From positions 9,898 through 73,897 of the forward strand of contig CAXBNJ010000008.1 in the NCBI GenBank assembly GCA_963977125.1: 64,000 nt of DNA, in the 5' to 3' direction. The notes beneath the pieces are model-generated. The model was given only the letters and a program-made list of their open reading frames with translations. It was not told where the DNA came from and made no database searches. This DNA comes from UBA2705 sp963977125. GTDB taxonomy: Bacteria > Pseudomonadota > Alphaproteobacteria > Micavibrionales > Micavibrionaceae. Positions 1-10,005 of the stretch are shown piece after piece; position 1 is the stretch's first letter, and each line of letters opens with the position of its first letter. The translations under genes and the position numbers were made by a program.

Positions 1-1707
1 GCCGAGCTTTGAGGCGGGAAAAGCCGTGCTTATCAAAGCGAGCAAAGCCAGAACTATCGTCACTTTACGCCATTTTAATGCAGCATTAAGGCAGGGGCGA
101 TAGAGCGCAATAAAGAAGCGGTTAAGTGGGTTGTCTTCCTCCCGCCGTATTTTGCCCTTAATCAACCAGATCATGAGGACGGGTACAACGCTAATCGAAA
201 GCAGCGCTGCGGCCGCCATTGCATAAGTTTTTGTATAAGCAAGCGGCGTAAACAAGCGCTCTGATTGCCCCGTTAGTGCGAACACGGGTAGAAAAGATAC
301 GGTGATAATCAACAGCGAGAAAAACAGCCCCGGCCCGACTTCTTTGGCCGCATGGATTAAAGCTTCTTCACGCTGCTTTTTACTTGCCGTGAGGGGTAAA
401 TTGCCAAGTTTCCTATGGGCATTTTCAACCATCACAATCGAGGCATCGACCATCGCGCCTATGGCAATCGCAATGCCGCCAAGGGACATGATATTGGCGG
501 TAATGCCTTGCGCTGACATAATCATGAATGCCGCTAATATCCCTAAGGGGATCGTAATAATCGACACAAAGGCACTACGTGCATGCAACAAGAATAAAAA
601 GATAACAAGCCCCACCATCAGGCTTTCTTCGATCAGCTTATGCTTTAAATAATCAACGGAGCCTTTAATTAAAGTACTGCGGTCATAAACAACTTTGATT
701 TCAACGCCGCTTGGCAGGCCTTGTTTTATCGTTTCAAGGCGCGCCTTTATTGATTCAATAACATCCAAAGCATTGGCGCCAGGGCGCATAACAACAATGC
801 CACCAACCGCTTCGCCGACACCGTTTAATTCTGTCACGCCGCGCCGCAATGCGGGGCCTTCAACAACCCGTGCAACATCACCAATAGTAATCGGCGTGCC
901 ATCAACGACTTTTAAAACCGCCATCATCAGGTCTTCAGCTTTGCTGACATAGCCAAGCGATCGGATAAGATATTCACTTTCCGCCATTTCCAAGGTTCGA
1001 CCGCCCGTTTCTTGGTTCGCGCCACGCACAGCATCTATCACCATTGGCAAGCCAACATCAAAAGCCCGTAATTTATTCGGGTCAACAAGCACTTGATATT
1101 CTTTAACAAAGCCGCCAACACTCGCCACTTCTGAAACGCCGTCTAAAGACGCTAATTCATAGCGGATAAACCAGTCTTGCAGTCCGCGTAATGCCCCTAA
1201 ATCATTCTGGCCTGTGCGGTCAAATACTGCATATTGAAATACCCAGCCGACACCAGTGGCATCGGGGCCTAACTCTGGTTTTGCGCCTTCTGGCAGGGCC
1301 GAGCTGACTTGCGAGAGCGCCTCTAACACGCGGCTACGCGCCCAATACATATCTGTCTTATCTTCAAAGATAATATAAACAAACGATGTGCCAAACATCG
1401 AAAAGCCGCGCACGACTTTAGTATTTGGCAGGCCGAGCATTTGCGTTGATAGCGGGAAGGTCACTTGATCTTCGATCACTTGCGGCGCTTGGCCTTGCCA
1501 GTCCGTGCGAATAATCACTTGCGTATCCGATAAATCAGGAATCGCATCAAGCGGGATATTACGCATTGATACACTACCCGCCACCAATAACGCCAAAGCG
1601 GCCAGCATCACAAAGAAACGATTAGCCACCGACCAATCAATAATTTTAGCGACAAGGCTTAAACTTGGATCATGCGCAAGCTGCGCCTTTTGATTAATGT
1701 TGTCCAT
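1..1707 (-). CDS. cusA: CusA/CzcA-family heavy-metal RND efflux pump, N-terminal part (runs off the window)
   Basis: This frame stays open from an ATG at 1705-1707 to the window edge, giving 569 codons of a family usually about 1,050 residues long. The N-terminus has the first membrane helix followed by a heavy-metal RND pattern (RNIPLDAIPDLSDTQVII). Further in, I see the helix with GAMVDASIVMVENAH, whose Asp belongs to the family's proton relay. The visible end is the segment just before the family's second periplasmic half. Pumps of this family are proton-driven and export metal cations through a tripartite complex with a CusB-type adaptor and an outer-membrane channel. The start overlaps the end of cusB by 14 bases, which indicates translational coupling. 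The Met residues that define Cu/Ag specificity lie beyond the edge, so copper or silver is inferred from the adaptor. Confidence 0.93.
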   Translation of the reverse strand, partial: MDNINQKAQLAHDPSLSLVAKIIDWSVANRFFVMLAALALLVAGSVSMRNIPLDAIPDLSDTQVIIRTDWQGQAPQVIEDQVTFPLSTQMLGLPNTKVVRGFSMFGTSFVYIIFEDKTDMYWARSRVLEALSQVSSALPEGAKPELGPDATGVGWVFQYAVFDRTGQNDLGALRGLQDWFIRYELASLDGVSEVASVGGFVKEYQVLVDPNKLRAFDVGLPMVIDAVRGANQETGGRTLEMAESEYLIRSLGYVSKAEDLMMAVLKVVDGTPITIGDVARVVEGPALRRGVTELNGVGEAVGGIVVMRPGANALDVIESIKARLETIKQGLPSGVEIKVVYDRSTLIKGSVDYLKHKLIEESLMVGLVIFLFLLHARSAFVSIITIPLGILAAFMIMSAQGITANIMSLGGIAIAIGAMVDASIVMVENAHRKLGNLPLTASKKQREEALIHAAKEVGPGLFFSLLIITVSFLPVFALTGQSERLFTPLAYTKTYAMAAAALLSISVVPVLMIWLIKGKIRREEDNPLNRFFIALYRPCLNAALKWRKVTIVLALLALISTAFPASKLG

Positions 1708-2911
1708 CTGCGCCTCCTTGGATTTCTGGCGCTGCATTATTATCCGCCGCAGGCATTGGAGCGCTTCCATGATCATGCCCCATCGCCGCCATGCCGCCTT
1801 TTAAGTTACTTTCAGCATCGAGCATAAATTGTCCTGAATGCACAATTTTCTGCCCCGCACTTAAACCACTAACTATCTCACTAAAGCCATTTGCAGTAAT
1901 GCCGATTTCTACCATAACAGGGCGGAACGACCCTTCACCAAGATCTTCAATAACATATGCGCCCATAGCGCCATAAAGCACGGCTTCGGCAGGTACAGAA
2001 AGGCGTTGCTGCGCATCTGCAGCAAAAACCGCATCAACATAGCTGCCCGTTTTTAAATGCCCCTCAGGATTATCAAGAGCAAGACGCACTATCACAGTGC
2101 GGCTTGTCGGATCAGCATTAGGGTGAATAAACTCAATAGCACTGGCAAAGCGCTCCCCCGTTTCGGGCAGGATAATTTCAGCAGGCGTATTTAGTGATAA
2201 GAACTCCGCATCACGCAGCGCTACATCAACATTCACCCATATTTTTGAAAAATTTTGCAGCTTCATAATGCTACCGCCTGCAACAACATGCGCGCCTTTG
2301 CGAACATTAAGCGCCGTCACTGTGCCATCCACCGCCGCATAAAATGGCGTTGATTCCAAAAATGCGTTTTTTGATTTTAATGCTGCAATGGCGCGTTTAT
2401 CCATGCCATAAAGGCGTAAACGCTGTTCAGCGTCACCAATGCGGCGCCCTGCCAAAAAATCGGATTGCGCTTCCATAAGCTCAGGACTGTAATAACTATA
2501 GAGCAGGTCACCTTTTTTCACGCGATCGCCCACAGCGCTAACGGGTAAGTCAACAATCCAACCTTGCGCGCGCGCATCAATGGCTTGTTCAAGGCGCGTA
2601 TTGGCGGCTAAACGCCCAAAAGATCGAATATGGCGACCAAATATATGATGATCAACAATCGCTGTTTTCACGCCAAGGGCTTGAATATAGGACGGGTCAA
2701 TTGCGAAACTTCCATCTGCTTGTAATTCAGATTCAGACGGTGGCGCCATATCATCAAATTGCGGCACAAGCGTCATGCCACATATAGGGCAAGCACTGCC
2801 TTCTGGCCCGCTTATATGCGGATGCATCGGGCAAATATTTAAAGGCTCAGCTGCGAATGCAGGCGGCATAGAGATACATAAAAATAGAAATAGTAAAATG
2901 AAAACACGCAT
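1694..2911 (-). CDS. cusB: CusB-type periplasmic adaptor of a metal efflux RND system with heavy-metal-binding domain
   Basis: The protein has 405 residues and begins with a signal peptide ending near AFAAEP. Directly after it comes a heavy-metal-binding module with the pattern CPMHPH...CPICGMTL (residues about 27-50), typical of Cus-type adaptors. The membrane-fusion core follows: barrel-sandwich/lipoyl region (DARAQGWIVDLPV) near residue 130, a helical hairpin, and the beta-barrel domain. The C-terminus is rich in His, Met and Asp (GHDHGSAPMP), which may add metal contacts. The adaptor joins the inner-membrane pump to an outer-membrane channel and passes metal to the pump. The start has a good Shine-Dalgarno (AAGGA) at a suitable distance. 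It sits between a small Met/Cys protein upstream and cusA downstream. No CusC-type channel or CusRS regulator is visible. Confidence 0.92.
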   Translation of the reverse strand: MRVFILLFLFLCISMPPAFAAEPLNICPMHPHISGPEGSACPICGMTLVPQFDDMAPPSESELQADGSFAIDPSYIQALGVKTAIVDHHIFGRHIRSFGRLAANTRLEQAIDARAQGWIVDLPVSAVGDRVKKGDLLYSYYSPELMEAQSDFLAGRRIGDAEQRLRLYGMDKRAIAALKSKNAFLESTPFYAAVDGTVTALNVRKGAHVVAGGSIMKLQNFSKIWVNVDVALRDAEFLSLNTPAEIILPETGERFASAIEFIHPNADPTSRTVIVRLALDNPEGHLKTGSYVDAVFAADAQQRLSVPAEAVLYGAMGAYVIEDLGEGSFRPVMVEIGITANGFSEIVSGLSAGQKIVHSGQFMLDAESNLKGGMAAMGHDHGSAPMPAADNNAAPEIQGGADGQH

Positions 2912-2959
2912 AATAAATCCTTCGTCTTTTAGGAAAAAACCAATAAGAAGAAGGACGGA

Positions 2960-3367
2960 CTAGATACGTAATCTTTGTGTTGTCAGGATAATAGCGGAAG
3001 AGCGCTTATAAGCCTCACCCCATTCATGAGGCGGGCCGCGGATAAAGCGTGATTTTTGCAATAACGCCGCTTGATGATCAAATAAATCAATAAAGCCGTA
3101 ATCAACAGAATCAAGCGCGGCAAATGGTTGAATATCGCTCGCAACATCATTTAAAAACAAATCAATGCCCATACAATCAAGCGCGAGCATCGGCCCGCCA
3201 CTTTTATCGCTCGTCTTGTTGTGGCACGGCATGTCAGCGGGCATATCCGCCGCGCTCATAGTGGTTTGAACCTGTTGCATTGGACAATAAGTCATCGCAC
3301 ACGCCAAAGACGGCGTGAGCATAACCAACATTAAAAATCCAAATAAAAACTGTCTCATAAACATCAT
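2960..3367 (-). CDS. Small secreted Met/Cys-rich protein of the copper-efflux operon
   Basis: The protein has 135 residues: an N-terminal signal sequence (MRQFLFGFLMLVMLTPSLACA) and then a short region dense in possible metal ligands, namely TYCPMQQ, SAADMPADMPCH and LALDCMGID. The C-terminus ends with RGPPHEW and ILTTQRLRI, which resembles small proteins often found beside copper-resistance genes (DUF2946-like), but I cannot assign a family firmly. It is the first gene of the cusB-cusA operon, 48 bases upstream of cusB. A periplasmic copper-binding or sensing role is an inference from the residues and position. The start is uncertain: ATG codons at residues 1, 2 and 4 all lack a clear ribosome-binding site. 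Confidence 0.7.
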   Translation of the reverse strand: MMFMRQFLFGFLMLVMLTPSLACAMTYCPMQQVQTTMSAADMPADMPCHNKTSDKSGGPMLALDCMGIDLFLNDVASDIQPFAALDSVDYGFIDLFDHQAALLQKSRFIRGPPHEWGEAYKRSSAIILTTQRLRI

Positions 3368-3476
3368 GATACACTATTCGGTTAAAAAATGGATAAAGTT
3401 TCTAGATAAGGCGCTAAAATATTTTTTTTGAAGACGCAAACACCAGACATAAACGAGCGCTGACGAGCACTTCAAA

Positions 3477-3505
3477 TTGTAATAAGAAACAATATCCGCT
3501 ATAAT
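3477..3505 (+). promoter_or_regulatory. Sigma-70-type promoter, possibly giving a leaderless transcript
   Basis: TTGTAA (3477-3482) and a perfect TATAAT (3500-3505) are separated by 17 bases. Transcription would begin about 6-8 bases after the -10 box, at or next to the ATG at 3512. No Shine-Dalgarno precedes that ATG. Confidence 0.55.
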
Positions 3506-3511
3506 TAATGC

Positions 3512-3862
3512 ATGGAAACACAAGGTGATAAAGATAGCGGTAAATCGATTTTTCTGTCATTGGCAGTGTTATTTGCTTTAATCGTCACCTTTTCATATGT
3601 AGCGATATATCCTGACATATCGACTGATGGGAAATATTCAGAATATGCCATTTTATTCCCGCCAAATACGAAGAACACAGAAGCACTCAACCATATTACT
3701 CGCGCAGGGGGAAAACCTGTACGCGGCACTAAATTTGAATTTCTTATGATTGCAGTATCAAAAAACCCTGAATTTAAAAAACAGCTAAAGAAACAAGGTG
3801 CTTTATTTTTGTTTAATCCTATAATACTGGGAGGCTGCTACATAGAAAAAAAGGCCGCTTAA
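3512..3862 (+). CDS. Small single-span membrane protein of unknown function
   Basis: The protein has 116 residues: a short charged N-terminus, one membrane helix at about residues 14-33 (FLSLAVLFALIVTFSYVAIY), then a soluble domain of about 80 residues that would lie in the periplasm if the helix is a signal anchor. I do not recognise a family. The C-terminus has a lone Cys in GGCYIEKK. It is 21 bases upstream of the chemoreceptor gene in the same direction, so the two are probably cotranscribed. The promoter's -10 box lies only 6 bases before the ATG. An overlapping antisense frame at 3505-3729 is treated as a shadow. Confidence 0.6.
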   Translation: METQGDKDSGKSIFLSLAVLFALIVTFSYVAIYPDISTDGKYSEYAILFPPNTKNTEALNHITRAGGKPVRGTKFEFLMIAVSKNPEFKKQLKKQGALFLFNPIILGGCYIEKKAA

Positions 3863-3883
3863 GAAATATAAGGATTACAAATT

Positions 3884-5371
3884 ATGCGCGATCAAACGAA
3901 GAGCCCTGTACAAATATACCAAAAATATATGTCTTATTACGTCGTGGCACATATTCCAATTTACGTCGTGACCTCATTGCTTTTTAACCATTCAGCATAT
4001 GCAAGCGCTTTCCTACAAATCATCTTGGCCTCTATCGCCTGTTGCGGGGTATTTTTATACAAGAAAAGCCGCGCTTTAAGCCTTGATCTGACCGCAATTG
4101 CCATAGCGCTAACCCCAGCTGTATTGGTCTACACCCTACAGGGGGAAGCATGGCAGCTTGATGCACATATGTATTTCTTTGCCTCGCTGGCTATGGTGAT
4201 TGGCTTTAAATCTATTCGTGCGGCGCTTATGGCTGCGCTGGCTATTGCCTTACATCATTTGAGTTTAAACTTCCTTCTTCCTTATGCGGTTTTCCCTGAC
4301 GGAGCAGATTTTGCGCGTGTGATCTTCCATGCGGTGATTGTGATTGTTGAAACAGCGATTATTCTGATCACGATTCGCGGGCTTTTACAAAATGATAAAA
4401 CGATCATGGCTGAAAATGAAGTCACCAAACAAGCATTGGAAGAGGCCAATCAAGCCAAACGCATGCAAGAGCAAGCTGAAAAAAATGCTGAGCAAGAGCG
4501 CAAGAATATGATGAATGATATTGCTATAGACTTTGATGCCAAAGTTGGCGATCTGATCACATCTCTTGGTATTGCCTCAACTGAACTTCGGGACACTGCC
4601 GAAGTTATGCGCGGTATGGCAGATAAAACCTCTACAGATAGCGAAAGCGTGGCGCATTCATCAGAAGAAGCGACACAAAATGTGAATACCGTGGCCTCTG
4701 CTATGGAGGAAATGTCGGCGAGCTCGTGTGAGATATCATCACAAATGGCCTCGGTTAAAAATCAATCCGCAGACACAGCGCAAAATGCACGCAATGCCAA
4801 CGAAACCGTCTCTGACCTTAAAGAACAGGCGGATAATATTGGCGAAGTCGTCGGATCAATACGCGATATTGCAGAACAAACAAATCTCTTGGCCCTAAAC
4901 GCAACCATTGAAGCGGCAAGAGCAGGCGATGCCGGCAAAGGTTTTGCTGTTGTTGCTGACGAGGTCAAAAAACTGGCCAGTGAAACCGCAAAGAAAACGG
5001 AAGAAATTGGTGAACGTGTCTCTAAGATTCAGGGCGTCACTCAAGATTCTGTACAAGCGATGGAAAGAATTATTGGTAATGTCTCAGAAATTGAAGACTC
5101 TGTATCCAGTGTCTCTGCCGCCGTCGAGGAGCAAAACGCAACCACTAATGAAATTGTACGAAGCATCTCTGAGGCGTCTAAAAGTGTGCAGCGTGTCTCG
5201 GGCGTAATTCAAGACGTACGAAAAGGTGCAGAGAACTCCGGTAAATCAGCCGATAATGTTCTAACCTCAGCCGTTGGCGTCGCGCAATTCACTGAAAACT
5301 TAAAAAAATCTATAGATGAGTTTTTATCTCAAATTAAAACTAGCGAGAGCAAGAATCATACAGCAGACTGA
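3884..5371 (+). CDS. Methyl-accepting chemotaxis protein with polytopic membrane sensor region
   Basis: The protein has 495 residues. The first 175 contain about six hydrophobic helices with almost no periplasmic loop, unlike classical receptors that carry a large ligand-binding domain between two helices. A coiled coil follows (about 180-220), then the MCP signalling domain. Its hairpin tip is plainly conserved near residues 325-355 (EQTNLLALNA, IEAARAGDAGKGFAVVADEV), the region that contacts CheA and CheW. I see no obvious HAMP domain. Ala/Glu-rich segments on both arms are likely methylation helices. A sensor buried in the membrane suggests detection of membrane state, energy or a hydrophobic signal, but that is inference. 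No cheA, cheW or cheR gene lies nearby; a CheX-like/CheY pair lies at 26.9-27.7 kb. Confidence 0.88.
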   Translation: MRDQTKSPVQIYQKYMSYYVVAHIPIYVVTSLLFNHSAYASAFLQIILASIACCGVFLYKKSRALSLDLTAIAIALTPAVLVYTLQGEAWQLDAHMYFFASLAMVIGFKSIRAALMAALAIALHHLSLNFLLPYAVFPDGADFARVIFHAVIVIVETAIILITIRGLLQNDKTIMAENEVTKQALEEANQAKRMQEQAEKNAEQERKNMMNDIAIDFDAKVGDLITSLGIASTELRDTAEVMRGMADKTSTDSESVAHSSEEATQNVNTVASAMEEMSASSCEISSQMASVKNQSADTAQNARNANETVSDLKEQADNIGEVVGSIRDIAEQTNLLALNATIEAARAGDAGKGFAVVADEVKKLASETAKKTEEIGERVSKIQGVTQDSVQAMERIIGNVSEIEDSVSSVSAAVEEQNATTNEIVRSISEASKSVQRVSGVIQDVRKGAENSGKSADNVLTSAVGVAQFTENLKKSIDEFLSQIKTSESKNHTAD

Positions 5372-5487
5372 CATGGATATGCCATGAGCATGATTGATAG
5401 TCAGCCAGCTTGTCAGCCCCTATAAATTGAGCTATTATACGCTGCACAACTGCGCCGATCATTATTATTTTATAGAAGGATAATACC

Positions 5488-6738
5488 ATGAGCATAGAGC
5501 CGATGATTCCTGTCCTAAACACCCCCATAACACAAGCTGATTTTTATAAGCTCTTTACGGATTTCAAGGCGCAGTTTGATGCGATGGAACCTGAAGTATC
5601 ACAAACCGTCTCAGACCCTGACATGGGGATTGAAGGCTATGTTGTTGTCTGGAATACCGGCATTAGTAAAGGCGGAAAATTAGAAGGCTGCGCCAAAGGC
5701 GGCACGCGCATTATTCATGATTTAGAACTTGGCGATGTGCGCCGTTTGGCGCGCAGCATGGCGTTAAAAAATGCGGCGGCGGGCCTACCGCTCGGCGGCG
5801 CTAAAGCAGGTTTGAAATTCGACCCTAAAACCCCTGATTTTGAAAAAACTTATCGACGTTTCGTGACCTTATGTAAGCCACATCTTTATGAATTTGGCGG
5901 CAAATATGGCGGCTTTGGTTTTGATATTGGTGCGGACCCTATGCACGCCTTATGGGCGTGTGATGAACTGGGCTCAACAAAATCATTTACGGGCAAACCC
6001 CTTCATATGGGCGGCACGGATTATGACCGTGAAGGTCATGCAGGATTGGGCGTGGCTACCGCTGCAAAAGCGGCGATTAAAACCAAAGGCCAGGCACCAA
6101 AAGACGTCATATTCGGCGTACAAGGCTTAGGCGCAATGGGCGCGGCTGTGTTTCGTTATTTTTCCGCATATGGCGGCCATTTACGCGCTTTATCTGATCC
6201 GCTTTATGGCGGCACATGGCGCTTTGAACAAGATCCATCAGCCGAGCTGCGCGAAGCGATCATTAAACGCGATGCGGAGCGCGTAAACAGCTTATTATTA
6301 ATTGAGGCCGAGCATATCAGCGCGGATAGTCATGATGTTTTATATCAAGAACTCGATGTGCTTTTCCCTTGCGCCATGCAAGATACAATTACCATGGATA
6401 ATGTTCAGCGCATCAAAGCGCCCCTAATCTGTGAGGGCGCCAATAACCCAACATCTACGGAGGCTTATACAAGCTTGTTTGAACGCGGCGTAATGGTCGT
6501 GCCTGATTTTATCGCCAATGTCGGCGGTATAATCGCCGCTTATGTTGAAATGACCTCCGATGTAACGCCCGAAGAAAACGTCAAAACCCGCGCTAAAGTC
6601 CAAGAAGCCAAAGATATGACCATCCGTAAAATCAGCGCGAATGTAGAAGAGCTTTTTGCTATGGTCACGGCCTTTGCCGCTGAGCCATCCCATGTTGGAC
6701 AATATATGGCTTATCGTAATATTTTGGCGGCTTCATAA
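5488..6738 (+). CDS. Glu/Leu/Phe/Val dehydrogenase family protein (glutamate dehydrogenase-like)
   Basis: The protein has 416 residues, the usual length for hexameric amino-acid dehydrogenases, which oxidatively deaminate an amino acid with NAD(P)+. The N-terminal substrate domain carries a variant of the glycine-rich catalytic-lysine motif, LPLGGAKAGLKFDP (about residues 92-105); the usual form is closer to LPLGGGKGGI. A second conserved block, FGGFGFDIGADP, holds the candidate catalytic Asp. The Rossmann domain begins at FGVQGLGAMGAAVFRYF (about 210). The block GGTDYDREGHAGLGV also differs from the common GGSxGRxxATG pattern. This therefore looks like a divergent subfamily whose substrate I cannot state. 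A Shine-Dalgarno (GAAGGA) precedes the ATG, and a strong terminator follows. Confidence 0.85.
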   Translation: MSIEPMIPVLNTPITQADFYKLFTDFKAQFDAMEPEVSQTVSDPDMGIEGYVVVWNTGISKGGKLEGCAKGGTRIIHDLELGDVRRLARSMALKNAAAGLPLGGAKAGLKFDPKTPDFEKTYRRFVTLCKPHLYEFGGKYGGFGFDIGADPMHALWACDELGSTKSFTGKPLHMGGTDYDREGHAGLGVATAAKAAIKTKGQAPKDVIFGVQGLGAMGAAVFRYFSAYGGHLRALSDPLYGGTWRFEQDPSAELREAIIKRDAERVNSLLLIEAEHISADSHDVLYQELDVLFPCAMQDTITMDNVQRIKAPLICEGANNPTSTEAYTSLFERGVMVVPDFIANVGGIIAAYVEMTSDVTPEENVKTRAKVQEAKDMTIRKISANVEELFAMVTAFAAEPSHVGQYMAYRNILAAS

Positions 6739-6740
6739 AT

Positions 6741-6782
6741 AAAAACAAGGCCAAGCAATTTAGAATGCTTGGCCTTGTTTTT
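6741..6782 (+). terminator. Rho-independent terminator after the dehydrogenase gene
   Basis: A perfect 17-base-pair inverted repeat (arms 6741-6757 and 6766-6782, core AAGGCCAAGCA) encloses an 8-base loop and ends in a T run. The A/T ends mean it could act in both directions, also serving the minus-strand gene that ends at 6833. Confidence 0.9.
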
Positions 6783-6832
6783 AAATTTGTTCTTAAATTA
6801 GAGAATAAAATCTATTTATTCAGATCGAATAT

Positions 6833-8080
6833 TTACATTGAGCAGCCACGTATTGTGTAGCCCATATTATCTGCATTTTGACGTATATCACAAGCCGCAG
6901 GATCTAAGCCCGCTTCCCTCATCGCGATTTTTTGCTCTGCTAAATTTGCAGCTTCTTCAGCGATATTAATAAACTTATAGCCATCCGCCATTACTTCCAT
7001 ACGATAATCATTTATATCTGTGCCCTCTGGCATGGCGAGGATAAATTGTTCTTTGGCTTGATCAAAATGGATTTGCTCCAAAATTGATTCACCATGTAGC
7101 CATGAACGGTCAAGCTCTTCGACTGTTTTCAAAGCCGCTTCTTGGTCAATCGCGATGAATTCATTCATGCCTGTATATTGGAAGTAGGCTATATCAACAC
7201 GTGCTTTCGCATCACCTGTTTCAGCAGCATCTTGCAATAATTCAGCGCCCCAGCTTTCACCGCTTACGTGACCGGCAAGCTCGCCGAGTTCATCAAAACC
7301 ATATTGGCCGTTAATCAGGCCAAGCCCGACATCTCTGATCGCCCATGTTTGACCATTTAACGCGGCATCAATCATATTGCGCGCTTGGGCTGATAAATTT
7401 TCATTTTCCGCAAGCATAGCCAATTTCTCATAAGCATCTTCTGGAATAACCAGTTCAGGCTCTGGGATAGGTTCAGGTTCAGGGGTTGGCTCTGGTGTCG
7501 GTTCTGGCGCTGTTTCAACAATAGGCGCGCTATCGCAGGGCACATCATCCACACAAGGGGCGTTGTTGATCGTGTCACCAATGGTGGTAATTGCTTCTTG
7601 GCCTACACCAAAATAATTAAGCGCCATTTCTGCGCCGCCGAAACCCACTAAAGCTGAAACGGAATTTAAGCCGAGCTTCACTGTATATTTTTTCCAATTG
7701 TCTTTAAAGAAATCAAGCTTACTCTCATAAAGTCCGTCTTCTTTATAGTCCTTAATAAAGCCATGTGTCGTTAAGCCAACGCCTGCAACGGCCGTAAAGA
7801 TTGGGCCTAATATCGATGCGCCCACAGCCATAGCTGCGATTTTAGCGCTAACGCCCGCGGCGACACCAAGTGCCGCTGGGGTAAAGGCTTTTTTCAATGT
7901 GCCTTTATTCGGCAAACGCTTAGATACGCGTCCCCAAATAGATTTTAATGAAAAGCGCGGAGGCTTGGCTGTTTCGCCAGATGGCTCATTAACGGCTTCA
8001 TTAACTGGTTCGTTGCTTGGCTCATTAACCGGATCGCCCGCAGGTTTACGCGGAAGCTTACCCATATATTTCTTTTTCAT
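6833..8080 (-). CDS. Large hypothetical membrane-associated protein with Pro-Glu linker and Sel1-like C-terminal region
   Basis: The protein has 415 residues and no recognised overall family. Residues about 12-38 repeat Asn-Glu-Pro units (NEPSNEPVNEAVNEPS). Two hydrophobic segments follow at about 70-105 (glycine/alanine-rich) and about 130-155. A Pro-Glu/Pro-Thr linker (PEPTPEPTPEPEP, about 195-215) separates them from a helical C-terminal domain. That domain contains segments such as AKARVDIAYFQYTGMN that resemble Sel1/TPR-like alpha repeats, though I cannot count clear units. It also holds two late Cys (DPAACD, IRGCSM). The linker would span an extended distance, as seen in proteins bridging the membrane and envelope. 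It is divergently oriented to the Asn-rich protein gene. Function unknown. Confidence 0.65.
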   Translation of the reverse strand: MKKKYMGKLPRKPAGDPVNEPSNEPVNEAVNEPSGETAKPPRFSLKSIWGRVSKRLPNKGTLKKAFTPAALGVAAGVSAKIAAMAVGASILGPIFTAVAGVGLTTHGFIKDYKEDGLYESKLDFFKDNWKKYTVKLGLNSVSALVGFGGAEMALNYFGVGQEAITTIGDTINNAPCVDDVPCDSAPIVETAPEPTPEPTPEPEPIPEPELVIPEDAYEKLAMLAENENLSAQARNMIDAALNGQTWAIRDVGLGLINGQYGFDELGELAGHVSGESWGAELLQDAAETGDAKARVDIAYFQYTGMNEFIAIDQEAALKTVEELDRSWLHGESILEQIHFDQAKEQFILAMPEGTDINDYRMEVMADGYKFINIAEEAANLAEQKIAMREAGLDPAACDIRQNADNMGYTIRGCSM

Positions 8081-8201
8081 AGCTATCTCAGCAATCTCAT
8101 CAAATGTTCATGTAAATGTGAACGCCTTTATTACATAATAAAATGTAAATTGCAAGAAAACTAATTAAATCGTTATATATTAGCAAGTTACATTATTTTT
8201 C

Positions 8202-8230
8202 TTGACATAACAGGTGGAGACATGGGATAA
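8202..8230 (+). promoter_or_regulatory. Candidate promoter of the Asn-rich protein gene
   Basis: A perfect TTGACA (8202-8207) is followed after 17 bases by GGATAA (8225-8230), or after 18 by GATAAA. The -10 match is weak. The -35 box lies in the string TTGACATAACA, which recurs in two other candidate promoters in this window. The region 8081-8328 otherwise contains no gene. Confidence 0.4.
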
Positions 8231-8328
8231 AGCCGCCAACTTTGGAAAGCGCGTGTTGTTGCGGCCTATATATTAGCCAACACCGCAATAAATATACACG
8301 CTACTTAAAAATACGAAAGAACAGATAC

Positions 8329-9858
<1,530 letters not shown>

Positions 9859-9879
9859 GGCACTGTAATATAGATATCT

Positions 9880-9917
9880 AAAAAAGGGCTGCTTGAAATT
9901 CAAGTGGCCCTTTTTTT
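9880..9917 (+). terminator. Rho-independent terminator after the Asn-rich protein gene
   Basis: The arms AAAAAAGGGC and GCCCTTTTTT, continued by CTTGAA/TTCAAG across a small TG/TG internal loop, form a hairpin that ends in a T tract. Confidence 0.85.
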
Positions 9918-9945
9918 AGTAAATTAGATCAGTGCAATATAAACA

Positions 9946-9974
9946 TTGCTTTTGATTCCATAATACTGTATTAT
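9946..9974 (+). promoter_or_regulatory. Candidate sigma-70-type promoter of the lipoprotein gene
   Basis: TTGCTT (9946-9951) and TATTAT (9969-9974) are separated by exactly 17 bases. The start codon lies about 30 bases downstream. With the terminator just upstream, this suggests the lipoprotein is transcribed on its own. Confidence 0.5.
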
Positions 9975-10005
9975 TCCAGAAAATAAACATAAGGTGTGTA
10001 ATATT

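Noticed and set aside
3505..3729. Antisense frame over the small membrane protein gene
   Set aside because: It lacks a ribosome-binding site and lies opposite a frame with a strong promoter and a coherent membrane helix.
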